Source: Bolinopsis microptera
Lineage: Eukaryota > Ctenophora > Tentaculata > Lobata > Bolinopsidae
DNA length: 64,000 bases
Assembly (NCBI RefSeq): GCF_026151205.1
Contig: NC_087082.1
Coordinates: 7,633,908 to 7,697,907, forward strand
Direction: 5' to 3'
Below, in pieces: positions 24,401 to 36,809 of the stretch. The notes beneath the pieces are model-generated. The model was not told where the DNA came from. It worked only from the letters and a program-made list of their open reading frames with translations, and made no database searches. Position numbers and translations under genes: made by a program. Positions within the stretch are counted from its first letter, which is position 1; each line of letters begins with the position of its first letter.

Positions 24401-27400
24401 TGAATGACCAGCAGATGTTGATCTGAGACCACAAAGAGACATAAGAGAACTGTGAAGGAGGAAAGCTGATCAGGTTAGGGCTGCTCCGTTGGTAGTTGTG
24501 TCATTATGTTATCATTAGAAGTATCGAGGCTAAGGGTTTGTCATCTTAATCGACCTCGTACTATGAGACCCCGAACTAAAACCCCCATTTCTGGGAAATA
24601 TAAATTGTCCGTTACAACAGTAGTAAAATACTTTAGTAAGAAAAAGTGCCCAGTTGTTCTCAAGCGCGTGACTGGAAAGTTATAAAATAGTTCAGAGAAA
24701 ATAATAAGCGTTTATACGGTTATTAGCCTTTGTACTTTTGTAGTTGCGAGGCGACACACTTCATGTGGTAGCGAAACTTACGCAACCAAGTTCTAGTTAT
24801 TTGACGTAGATAAAGTGCTACAGAGAAGACAAGTTAAGCTAGAAACGTAAAGGTAGGTAAGTACTAAGTGCCTTTAGGGAGACTTTGGACTCCCTAGTTT
24901 TCTTAAGGATAAGGATAATAGTTGAGTGTGTCCCATATCCTAGCACTCTGCCTAATTGTCCGGTATACAGCTTACAGGGTAGTTATTCATATTATATTTA
25001 TGTACATTATTACTCTTTATTACTCAGGTCCACCCTGTATACTCTGATCTCTATCCTGGAGCTATGTGGCAAGCTTGCTCAATGCTCACCAAACCAAAAC
25101 TAAAAGTACTAAGAGTGAACATGGACCACACTTTACACTTTGTAACAGTTTCACACTGGAACCAGCCCAGAGTTAAACTAGTGTACCTCTGACATTGTTA
25201 TATGGCTCCAAGCAGACGCGTGTTAATAAATCTTTACATCACGTTTCATACTGATTCGTTAATTACTTCTTTGTTGTATTTAATTTAGAGGAATGAATGT
25301 GACAAAGGACATTTGTTTCTAAAACATTTTACGGCCAATCCAGTTTTTCTCATGGCCAAGCTCAGTACGTATATCGATTCATAACGATACTGGAAACTTC
25401 TGGGGTAATCTTTATTTATCATTAAATATAGTCTTCTGTAAAGACTACGATCACCTTAGGATTGCAGGTTGCATTCATATGTTTTACACCATGTCGAGGG
25501 GGAAAATGTGCAGGAGACCACCTACTCCACGATAACATCTAATACTACTACTGCTACTAATAAATCAGGCTAACAAGACTTCATAGTGGAATACTATTGT
25601 AATTCATAGCATGGCGACTAACCTACAACTATTGATTGGGTATCTGTTAAAGGACCGAAAGACTTGCAAAGCTGCCGACCAAAGAGAGCCGTTAAAGCTA
25701 AATACTACAACCAAATGATATACCGTAATAGTCAGCTGTATGATATATTATATTGCTACTGATAAGAATGCTAACAATAAGAGAGCACGTAATATCAGTC
25801 CCTAATACCACAGTCCCTAATACTTGTATAATACAGGTAAGTAGTTACCTCCTCCTATTGTAGTATTGTGCTGTATCCGACACAAATACTCCACTAATAT
25901 AACAAAGGTCTGATATAAGTTTAGGGGAGAGTTTACTAGATATCTACTTAAAGTACCAGGCAGGGAGAGGGGGGGGGGGGGGTAGTATTATATTAAGGAG
26001 ATTGGGGCGGGGGTAGTGTGCTTGTGTAGCTAACAGCTTGTGTCTTGTGATGGTAGATGTTATCATCAACTTATACAAATTTGCTACGACAAAATATTAT
26101 AAAAACTGATAGTCGAGTGTACACTAGACGGAGCTGGTTACTTGATGAGGTGACATAAATTGTAGCTACAAACCTCAAATAACTTAAATAACTATTAAAT
26201 AATAATTCGAATAACTCCTAGTATAAGTAAATAAATAATTCATAGCTTTATCATACAACAAACATTTGTCATCAAAAAGCTCTATTTACTAAAATAGTGG
26301 TGGATACTACTTCTGAATCTGTTTAACGGAATCGTCAAACAGTTGATACACAACAAAACAAATAAAAACAAAAAGTGAGGTGTTTAAAGACAGTTAAAAT
26401 ATTAAACTCGTCTAGCTGAGATGATAAAGGTAGGTAACTGCAGAAACATAACAGAACCTCCTTTTTCCATGTGGTGACTAAACTCTTCCACGGAACACAG
26501 CACTATCTCAGGTAACAACCAATCAGAGAGCAGTATTAAGATCACAAGACTCATATTAGAGATATGGGGACTCAGAGATCAGTGTTCACTGTTCAGGTAA
26601 CCGCACGAGTAAGGAACTACAAATTACATCTCTATCAATATAAGCTAATACAGCAATCAGAAGAGTGACAAATTGAAAACAATAACAACATCGAGAAGGA
26701 GGAGAATCTCAGAGAATATCTACATAATATATGAGACAAAAGAAAAGGCCATCTTAGGACGCGAGTTAGGACTCTGAATGGAAACACAAGCAATTGATTA
26801 ATAAGCAAGACAATATTAATTAATTTAACGGCTTAGTGGCTCAGTTGGTTAATCCGCCTGGTATTGCTTGAGGTACCAGGTTCGATTCCCGACTCTGTCA
26901 CTAGCCGTGGGGTGAGCGTCGTCGACGCTCAGCTAAGGATCCTGAGTGGTCTATGCAGCCCCCCCGGTCCACTCAGCCAAATACTCGAGAAATCGGGTGT
27001 GAGGGTTAAATGAGGAGCTGCCCATTGCAGCAAAGTCTCGGGCGAAGAAAGTATGGTACACACTACCTTAACCGTCACTGGCCTAATGTATAATTGAATC
27101 CTTCGGCTTCCTGTAATTGGCTGGTTACACACTTGTGTAACAATGTGGCTGTTGGAATGTCCGAAGTAAAATAAGTGTTGAGATAAAAAAAAAAAAAATT
27201 ACTATGCTCGATCAGGTGCAACAATACCTTTACCGTTAAGATATGAGTTGCCAGATACTAGATATCAGTTGAATCAGACAATTCAACAATTCCCACTAAT
27301 TTGAAGCCAATTTATAAAATAAGAAGCTCTGAAATACACCGCCCAACACAAAGCTTCTTCAAACTCTGCTATAGAGCTAGAAGACCAGAAAATACAGTAA

Positions 27401-30400
27401 TTACTCTAGTTTCTGGTCTAGTACGGACAATACAAATAAGAACAGAGCTGTTCAGTGGGCGCATCTCGTGACTAAACATTAAAGGGTGCCAGTTAGTTTT
27501 TAGACCCTTTAACCAGCTCCACTGTATTTACTACAAGTTACTGTCCAGACGAAATCACAAAAGGGGACTAACTCCCCAAAAAGCTGACTCGGTGCTGCTA
27601 TTGTTCGGCACACGTGCTGTTTGGTACGTCACGTAACAAATCCACGTTAATTGTCGTAAACTGTCGTATAAACTGTCGTAAACTATCGTAAACTGTCGTA
27701 TAAACTGTTGTAAACTGTCGTAAACTGTCGTAAACTGTCGTAAACTGTCGTAAACTGACGTAAACTGTCTCCACTTCTAATGATTTCAAGTCGGGCCATA
27801 ATTTATTTAATGTGAAAATGCGGAGAGACAGGAGTCTACAGTCTGAATAATTTGGGGGGAAGCAGCGGAGATAGATAATGATATCTCTCACCTCCATTAA
27901 TCTTAAAGGATCATACGCTTCAGTACACAATAGTGGTGGACAATACTAGTAGCTTCTGGAGTACCATCCGCCATTAATTACATTTAAATCCCTCCATGTT
28001 AAATAATTAACAAAATTATTATCAGCGAATCAACATACGTTTTTCAAGCTCAGTCGCAAGCCTGGGACCACTACTAGCATAGTCACAACATCTACAAAGC
28101 TGCCATATAGCCTGACTGACAATTTTCTCGACTAACTGACAATGTTTCTTCTTTTTCCCCATTTAGAATACAAAGATTAGTACATTTTAGCTTATGATTA
28201 ATATTATATTTTAACCTATAGTTTACCTAGATTTTAATTTTACAATGAAAACGGAACAAATAACCTCACAAAGCACAAGGTTCCCCCTCCTAATACAGTC
28301 CCCCCTCCATCACTGTACACTATACAGCCCCCCTCCATAAATATACACTATACAGCCCCCATCACTATACATTATACAGCCCCCTCCATAAATATACACT
28401 ATACAGCCCCCCCCATCACTATACACTATACAGCCCCCCATCACTATACACTATACAGCCCCCTTCCCTCCTAATACAGTTCCCCCCCCCCCCCCCCCTA
28501 CAGGACCCGCGTCCCGCATACGAACAGACTGTGACAAGTACAACTGTCACAACACCCTAAACACACTGTAACATAGTAAAACACATGCGTCCTTTAAAGG
28601 AAACTAAAGTAAAGTATAAAGCATATTAATAAATAAATAGTTAAAAGTTACTACTATTCATACTGTTCAGGCATATGCGGTGGAGTTTAATTAGAGTTAA
28701 TATTATTATGTCTTTGTACAGCTTCCAACAAAGGTGAATTATTTTTTCGTGAGCTAGAAGTTCTATAATAAGCTCTATAATAGCCATAAGTAAATGAACC
28801 AGGCAAAATTTACATAAAGAATGTGTCAAAATTCCTATTATATTGTTCTCGTTAGATATTATCAAGACACGAAATAATTTTACAAATGTCAGTTTGTAAC
28901 AGCGGAAGATAAATCTTAACCGGAAATTCTTATTGCGATGTGAAAAATGAGGAGCTAGAAAAAACTACTGCGAGTGACAGATACTATATAAGCGATGATC
29001 GGTTTTCAAGGAATATTCGCTACGACATCTAAAAATTCATTTCAACATCTTCTCAATGTTTTTATGGAAAAAATGACCATACCAGTAGTAAAATAACTGC
29101 AAATAACCGAGTATAATACCCCAGGTGAAGGAGGGTGGGGTCAACTAGCTGGAGATAGCAGCAGATCCTAGTTCAGCAGCACTAGCAGATCCTATTTCTG
29201 TTGTTCAGGACAATGTTAATACTCCTCTCTCTCTGTTATAGTGACGACTACCAGTACGTGGTATTGGTTATTCCTCCTTCTTGCTAAACACCTAACAAAT
29301 CACCACACCGTTACTAGATAGTAGGTCTTTTAAAACTGGTGATAAAATAGAGCACATTGAGGGAGTCACACACATGATACAGTTTATGCTGGACAGATAC
29401 TAAAATATTGTAACGATAATAAAGTTCCTAACATATTTCACAGCAGGCTTGTCCGCCGCCGCCGAACGCCGCCGCCGCCGGGTGATTTTGCCACGCCGAA
29501 CGCCGCCGATACACCCCGGCGTACATCGGCGTACGGCGTGCATTTTCTGACTTCAAAATAATTCTGTCTTCATTTGAAGATATCAGTGTTACTGATAGCG
29601 ATTAGCGGCTAGGGGTAACACACACATGATACACACCTTTAGCTAACTACCTACTCATAAGTTTGACTGAAGAAGAAATTTTACAGATTTTTTAAAGATT
29701 TTGGGCCGATAGGCAAAAAACTTTCCCAATACTCTCAAACATAGTAAGAATAGTGCATTGTATACCTGCCAGTAGTGCGGAAATTGAAAGAACCTGGTCG
29801 GCTGCAGGTTTAATTCGTTTTAGTCAGCGATCTAGGATGAATGTTAAAAATTTCAAATATACACTGTTTTGTTCTACTTCTAAAAACTATGATTTTGTTT
29901 CCAAAAAAAAAGATTGAGAGATCTATTGATTTCAGCAATAATTTATTGTTTATGTATTTTACCTTAAATAAAATAATTGTATCAATTTGTCTCAACTTTT
30001 ATTTGATAGCAGATAATAACATAACAATATACCAACATCATTTGTTGAAGTTAAGTCTAAATTACCCAAATTAAGTACATGATCATATTCATATTTCATA
30101 GACCTCAATTTAGTTGGCCTTGATTTCACGGCTCACGCCGGCGTACGCCGCCGCCGCCAGTGTAATTTTAGTGAAACGCCGCCGCCGATCCATTTAGCCA
30201 CGGCGGACAAGCCTGTTTCACAGAAACAGTAGCGTGACTAAAACACCGTTATTAAGTACATACCAGTAGCATCATTATAATATAGTTATTACATGATTAG
30301 CTTGAGATACTTCTCAAATGGTCCGTTCGAGTAATGTCAGCGGTGGAGACGGTGGTGACGCCAACTCCAACATATTTAACCCGAAGAAGAAATCATTTGT

Positions 30401-33400
30401 ATCAACAACCATTGCATTAATGATCAGCTTCGCCACGTTTAACATCCGTGGGCTCGGTGTTCAGCAAGATGATAGCCTACATAGTAAACGTGAGTTACTA
30501 GGATTAGACTGTGAAAAGTACAATGTCGACATCTGCGCTCTGCAGGAAACTAAAGTCACCGAATCAGACAGCCTTGTTTTGCGCAACGGTTTTAACTTGT
30601 TTCTGTTCGAGCAGTTGGACAGTCGCCATGGAGGCTTGGGTTTTATAATCAGTCCTCGCATGATGAACTATGTGGTTTGCTGGAAGTACATCAGTGACCG
30701 GGTATGCTATGTCGATATTTGCATCCCCTCACGTAGCGGTACACCCCTACGTTGCAGGGTGATCAATGCCTACTGTCCACATCAGGGGCTAGTCCGTAAA
30801 AATCCAGTTGTTTTGGATAACTTTTATGGGCAGCTAAGAGAGGCCAAAAATGTACCCTCTAATGTGGAGTTGCAATTTCTGGGTGACTTTAATTCAAAAT
30901 TGGGTAAATTATCCCCTTCTGATATTGAACAGGGTTTTGGTAGATACATGGGGAAATACGGAATGGGAGTAAGGAACGAAAATGGTTCTAGATTACTGGA
31001 TTTTATCTCAGAAAATAATCTGTCTGCTGTGAACACTAGTTTTATACAACCTAGCAGACGTGTTACATCATTTACTGGTTGGCGGAAGGATTGGTCGGCT
31101 GGTCGGTACAGTAAGAAGACACTGCCTGTATACTCTCAAATAGATTACATACTATGCCGAAATAGATCTAAGTGTCTTTTGACTCAATCAAGAACTTATG
31201 CTGGTACTAAAACATTTTCAGATCATAGACTTGTCATTGCTCGCATCAATTTCAGCAACATTCATCTTTGTTTCAAACCTAAACAACGTCGTGTTCCTTC
31301 TTATAATATATCAGAACTTGTAAGCAACAAAGATATGCAACATAAATATCACTTGGCCCTTGAAGGCAAGTTCTCAAATTTTGTGACCAGCAACGACCCA
31401 AATGCCGACCTTCAAAATCTTATGTCTCATATTCGTGATGCTGCCAATGTTTCCATCAACCCAAAACCTAAAGCTCGCTTGAAACATCACAGCAGTGATG
31501 ACACTCTCAAAGAGCTTGTTGAAAAGCGTCACGATCTCCGACAGCTACTTAACAATAATCAATCTCTTGATCGAACTACATTGAGGTCAGGTGAAGGTAA
31601 ATGGAGTTCTTTCAGCTGAGTTTTTAAGTCTCCTTGGAGCTTTCCAAGGTGACTGTCTATCCGGCTGTCTGTTCACCCTTGTCTTGGCTGGTGCTTTGAA
31701 TGAACTTAGATGGACTATAACAATCAGTTTAGATAAGCCGATCCCCCCGATTACTATTGCTGGCCTTCCACTTGACACTGAATATGCTGATGATGTTGAC
31801 TTCAATGATGAAGAGGAAGACAACTTGAGAGCTATTTTGCCCCAGGCAACAGCTATACTCGAGAAATGGAACCTCTTTGTCAATGAAGACAAAACGGACT
31901 TCACTCATGTTTATTTAGCTAGTACGGGTGAAGTCGACAGTGATGGAAAATTAGTGTCGGGGAATGAAGCATGGAGGAAAAGTATCACTCTAGGGTCCGT
32001 CTTGTGTAGCAAAGCTGATATTCAGCGTCGCATAAACCTGGGATATGCTGCCTTTAACAATTACAAGAAGGCCTGGAGTGATAAACTGCCCCTAAACAAA
32101 CGTCTAATACTGTATAATGCTTTAGTCGTATCGGTTCTTATGTACAACTCATCCTGTTGGGCCGTCCCCAAAATATTCCTTGAAAAACTAGATGTTGTTC
32201 ACCGCAGACATCTTCGCACTATTTTGAACATAAGGTACCCAGGAGTCATCTCCAACAAAAACTTGTATAAACGCTGCAATGCTGAACCATTGTCAGAAAA
32301 AGTGGCCCGTAGTCGGTGGAGAATGTTAGGACATGTTTTGCGGGGTCCTATTGACGGACCAGCGTTTTCTTCCCTCATTTTTGCCATCAATACACTGGAC
32401 TTACCAGGGAGAAGAGGAAGACCCCAAAGCAATCTATTCTCACTGATTGTGCATGATTTATGTAAAAGAAATCTTTATTTGAATAATATCTTTGACCTGC
32501 ATTATCTCCGTAATTTGAGTTATGACAAGAGATATTGGCGGAATTTGCAATGAAGTTTTAATTTTTAGTTTTTGTTTTAGGGAAAGATTAGACTTGGGCG
32601 TTGTTTTTTTAACTATCCCTTGTTTAGAACTTTGATTTAATATGATTTAATAATACTTCTCAAACATTTCTATTCACTTCTTAAACATTTCTATTCACTT
32701 CTCAAACTTTTCTATCCATTATGTTGTGTTATCTGGTCTTGCTGATCGTTTTAAATATCCGTTTATTAGATAAGCTGGTTTAATACTTACTACTACTATT
32801 AGATAAGCTAGTCACCAAGCAGATAAATAGTCGTTACTGGAGACATTTCTTTAAAGACTAGCGACAGTAAACACAGTTTATATCACCCCAATCACGTGAC
32901 TGATATTAACCAATCAGAGAACAGTATTCTCCCGAATAAGTCGCCACTAGAGTATATTTTCCCAATTAACCACCAATCATGGCTTCCTCCTATTTGGCAG
33001 ATTGCTGCTGGCACCGGAATGTGAGATCCCGGGGCAGGAATGTTAACTATGCACACTTCAGAGGGTTTTGTCCCTTTTTGGATCACGAGCTCAGTTTGCA
33101 GGCGGATAGTTAAGAAGCGCTTTGTTTGGGTTTTTATGTTTACCAAATAACTTTCAATTTCTGTTTGTTGAGAGGGGAGACTGAGGGGAGACTGTTAAAT
33201 ATTCTATTTGTGTAGTTGGTATTTGATGATTAACTTAGCCCCGTATCATTAGAGTCTCTTTAGAAACAATAAAAGTATTATTTATACTGGTGCAGCGTTG
33301 GAAGCCGTATATAAGGACCGTATGTTCCAGACTCCAGTCAACCATCATACCATAACAATGTATTACCGTTCATAGGTTCAATACCGTATTTAATCATATT

Positions 33401-36400
33401 CCATATAGCCTGAGGACGCCAGGCTTTAGTGTTCATTAGCATGCCGATATGGCGGATTGACGTTTTGGAGAATTGAAATTTTGGGATAAAGTGAGGGACA
33501 TCATTCTTTAAGGTAATGTGTAGTGGGAAATAATGTAAACTAAGCCGTCAGGGCCGGTTTATCCTCCACAACACCCCCAATATCCCCCTAATTAGCTAAT
33601 TAAGTCTTAATAACACAGCTTTAAACAAGATAACAAATAAATCTTCACTATAAAATCAATGTAAATTCACAACTCAGATTAGGTAAAATCAGTAGTAATG
33701 ACCAAGCATCAGCTCAAATTTAGAATAGTATTAGAAGAACTGAAGTGCTAAAGACCCATTAAGTAATTATCACAGCAAATCTGTGATAATTAAAAAGCAA
33801 TTATTAAATCAGGAGAAATCGTAGATTCTAAAGACTTTCAGTATTTTCAACACTTGATAGTAAGTAGAACAAACTAACTATGACACACAATATCGGAGTA
33901 TCCACAGAGACTATGGGGGGGGATGACTACAACACACACACACAGGATTATTTATAGAGCTATAGCGACCAGAGATTATCTAACCACTGTAAATTAACAG
34001 TGCAGGAATATTACTAGTAATAAGAATAATATGGATACTGTAGGCTATATTATAATAACATGTTATTAGTTATTTTCCCGAGCAAGAGGATTAGACTAGA
34101 CGAGTATGGGATTAAATTCCTTTGTTATGAAAATACCGCCCCACCCTCAGCTAGTAGTTACTATGGAAATACGAATTGTTATATTTGCAGTAACATTAGT
34201 TTAGTATTATATACTACTGAACTAATGTTATATACTACTGAAGCACAAGATCAGGTCTCTACTCTCTAATGTTTTACTTTGTCACATCAATACTTACAAC
34301 CTTCCTTAAAAGTTAAGCAACAAAGGACTCAGCCCTAGAAACCTTTGCAACATGGTTTAACTGCGAACTGTTTGTAACTACTATATTTCAGTGACTACTC
34401 TACTGTAACAAATTAGTAATTACTGTAACTAATTACTGTAACTAATTACTGTAACTAATTACTGTAACTAATTACTGTAACTAATTACTGTAAATAATTA
34501 CTGTAAGTAATTACTGTAACTAATTACTGTAACTAATTACTGTAAGTAATTACTGTAAGTAATTACTGTAACTAATTACTGTAACTAATTACTGATTAGT
34601 GTAAGTAATTACTGTAACTAATTACTTTAAGTAATTAATAACAACTGTAACTAATTACTGTAACTAATTACAGTTACTGATTACTGTACTGATTACTGTA
34701 ACTAATTACTGTAATTAATCACTGTAACTAATTACGGTAACTAATTACTGTAAGTAATTACTGTAACTAATTACTGTAAGTAATTACTGTAACTAATTAC
34801 TGTAACTAATTACTGTAACTAATTACTGTAACTAATTACTGTAACTAATTACTGATTAGTGTAAGTAATTACTGTAACTAATTACTTTAAGTAATTAATA
34901 ACAACTGTAACTAATTACTGTAACTAATTACAGTTACTGATTACTGTACTGATTACTGTAACTAATTACTGTAACTAATTAGTAATCACCGTAACTACTC
35001 CCGCATAAACAAATATCTCAGCTCAGTCTGAACTTACTCTATACAATTACTACATATATTTAATATTTTGTTTATCTGAATGTAATTATTATATATTTAG
35101 TTTTCTAGTTAGATTTCGTATGAGGTGGTTACTACTTTACAGGAAACACGCTTATATAACTGAAAGCTGAGTTATATTATTAGTGAATAGTGTATAATAT
35201 AATGTTAGTTAGTACCCAGCTTTACCAAGATAAACAAACAATTTTAGTTTTAAGATCCGAATAAGCTTAATTTGCAAATAGTTGTGTGAAGGGTGCTGAA
35301 TACCTGTAATATTAATATCTTAATCACTCGCTCAATTTATAAAGTGTAGCGTTTGAGCTACATTAGTAATACTAGTAGTACTAGTACACCCTGCTAATAC
35401 CCATGTCAAGAGTTATGAAAATCGCTAAAAGGCAGAAACTGACAGAAAACGACTGGCATCCATGTTGACAAATCACGTACAAGCAGCTCAACTAGACAAA
35501 CACAAGGAAATATCTTGTGACCTCAGACAAATTCAAGCAGAGCATGAGCTTGTAGTGGCTAACGACATCCTATTGATGTTAAATACTCAATACTGACCTC
35601 CTGTACTGGCGATTATAAAATGTCACATACTAGAGATTGTAAATTAGCGGTAATGACAACATGCTCGTAGTGGTTACCATGTGAGTACGGGTAAAGAAGA
35701 CAATACTAGGACTAACTACTGTAATATTAATAAACACAATTAAAACCATTATCTACCGACTCCTACTGTGTGCGTCTTAAGAATAGACCAAACACAAGAA
35801 CTTAAAGATTACTTATGTCTTAAGATGAAGAGATCCATTACATGGTTAACAAGAGGCTGCGTTTCTTTTGCGGCGGCCGATCAACAGCGTTTCTTACTTT
35901 TTTTTTTCATTTTCATTTCTCAGTTCTATATGCAAGTTCTAATTAGCGATCTTTCGTCCTGCTTAGTCCTGGAAGTCACGTAAAATAACTTTGCGAATGT
36001 TACCATCGCAACGTCAGGAACAACGTGTGCAACATGTACAATGATATTCGTACCATGATATTCGTACGGGCGGACGGACACGAATTCGGTTGATACCCTG
36101 GTATATTATAAAATAATCTCAATTTAAAAAACGATGGAAGGGGGACTACTGGATAGCATATTGTAGTAAATGTAGAGGTAATATAGAGGTAATATAGAGG
36201 TAATATAGAGGTAATATAGAGGTAATATAGAGGTAATATAGAGGTAATATAGAGGTAATATAGAGGTAATATAGAGGTAATAAAGAGGGGGGTATATTAC
36301 TCCACCCTTCTATAACCCACGTATATTCTGTTTAAGAGTTTAAGCAAACAAACTTTGAGACTGTTCAAGTTTAAAGTGATGGTTATGATTTGGTTTTAGC

Positions 36401-36777
36401 AATTATTTTACTTAAATTCATGCTTGATAGGTAGACAACATCATTTTAAACACGTACGCAAAGTTACACTCCCAGATTTACTCCCTGATCCTCGCAATTC
36501 CATTTAGAGTATCACTCTGTTACGTCACGACAAGTTCTACAGAGGCTCGAGTGCGGGTCGGTCCATTGTTTTATTAGTGTTTAGCCCCATAAAATGAGAG
36601 TTAATCACGCATATTTCCGCATTATAATGGTTGATATGCATGAGTTAACTATTGTTATGGGGGGGAGCTCATGTTTTTTGTCCGTTCGGTACCCTATATT
36701 TTCAAAACGGACAAAAAATAGAGCGGACAAAAACGGACAAAAACGGACAAAAAATAACAAAATTGAAATAACATTTA

Positions 36778-36809
<32 letters not shown>

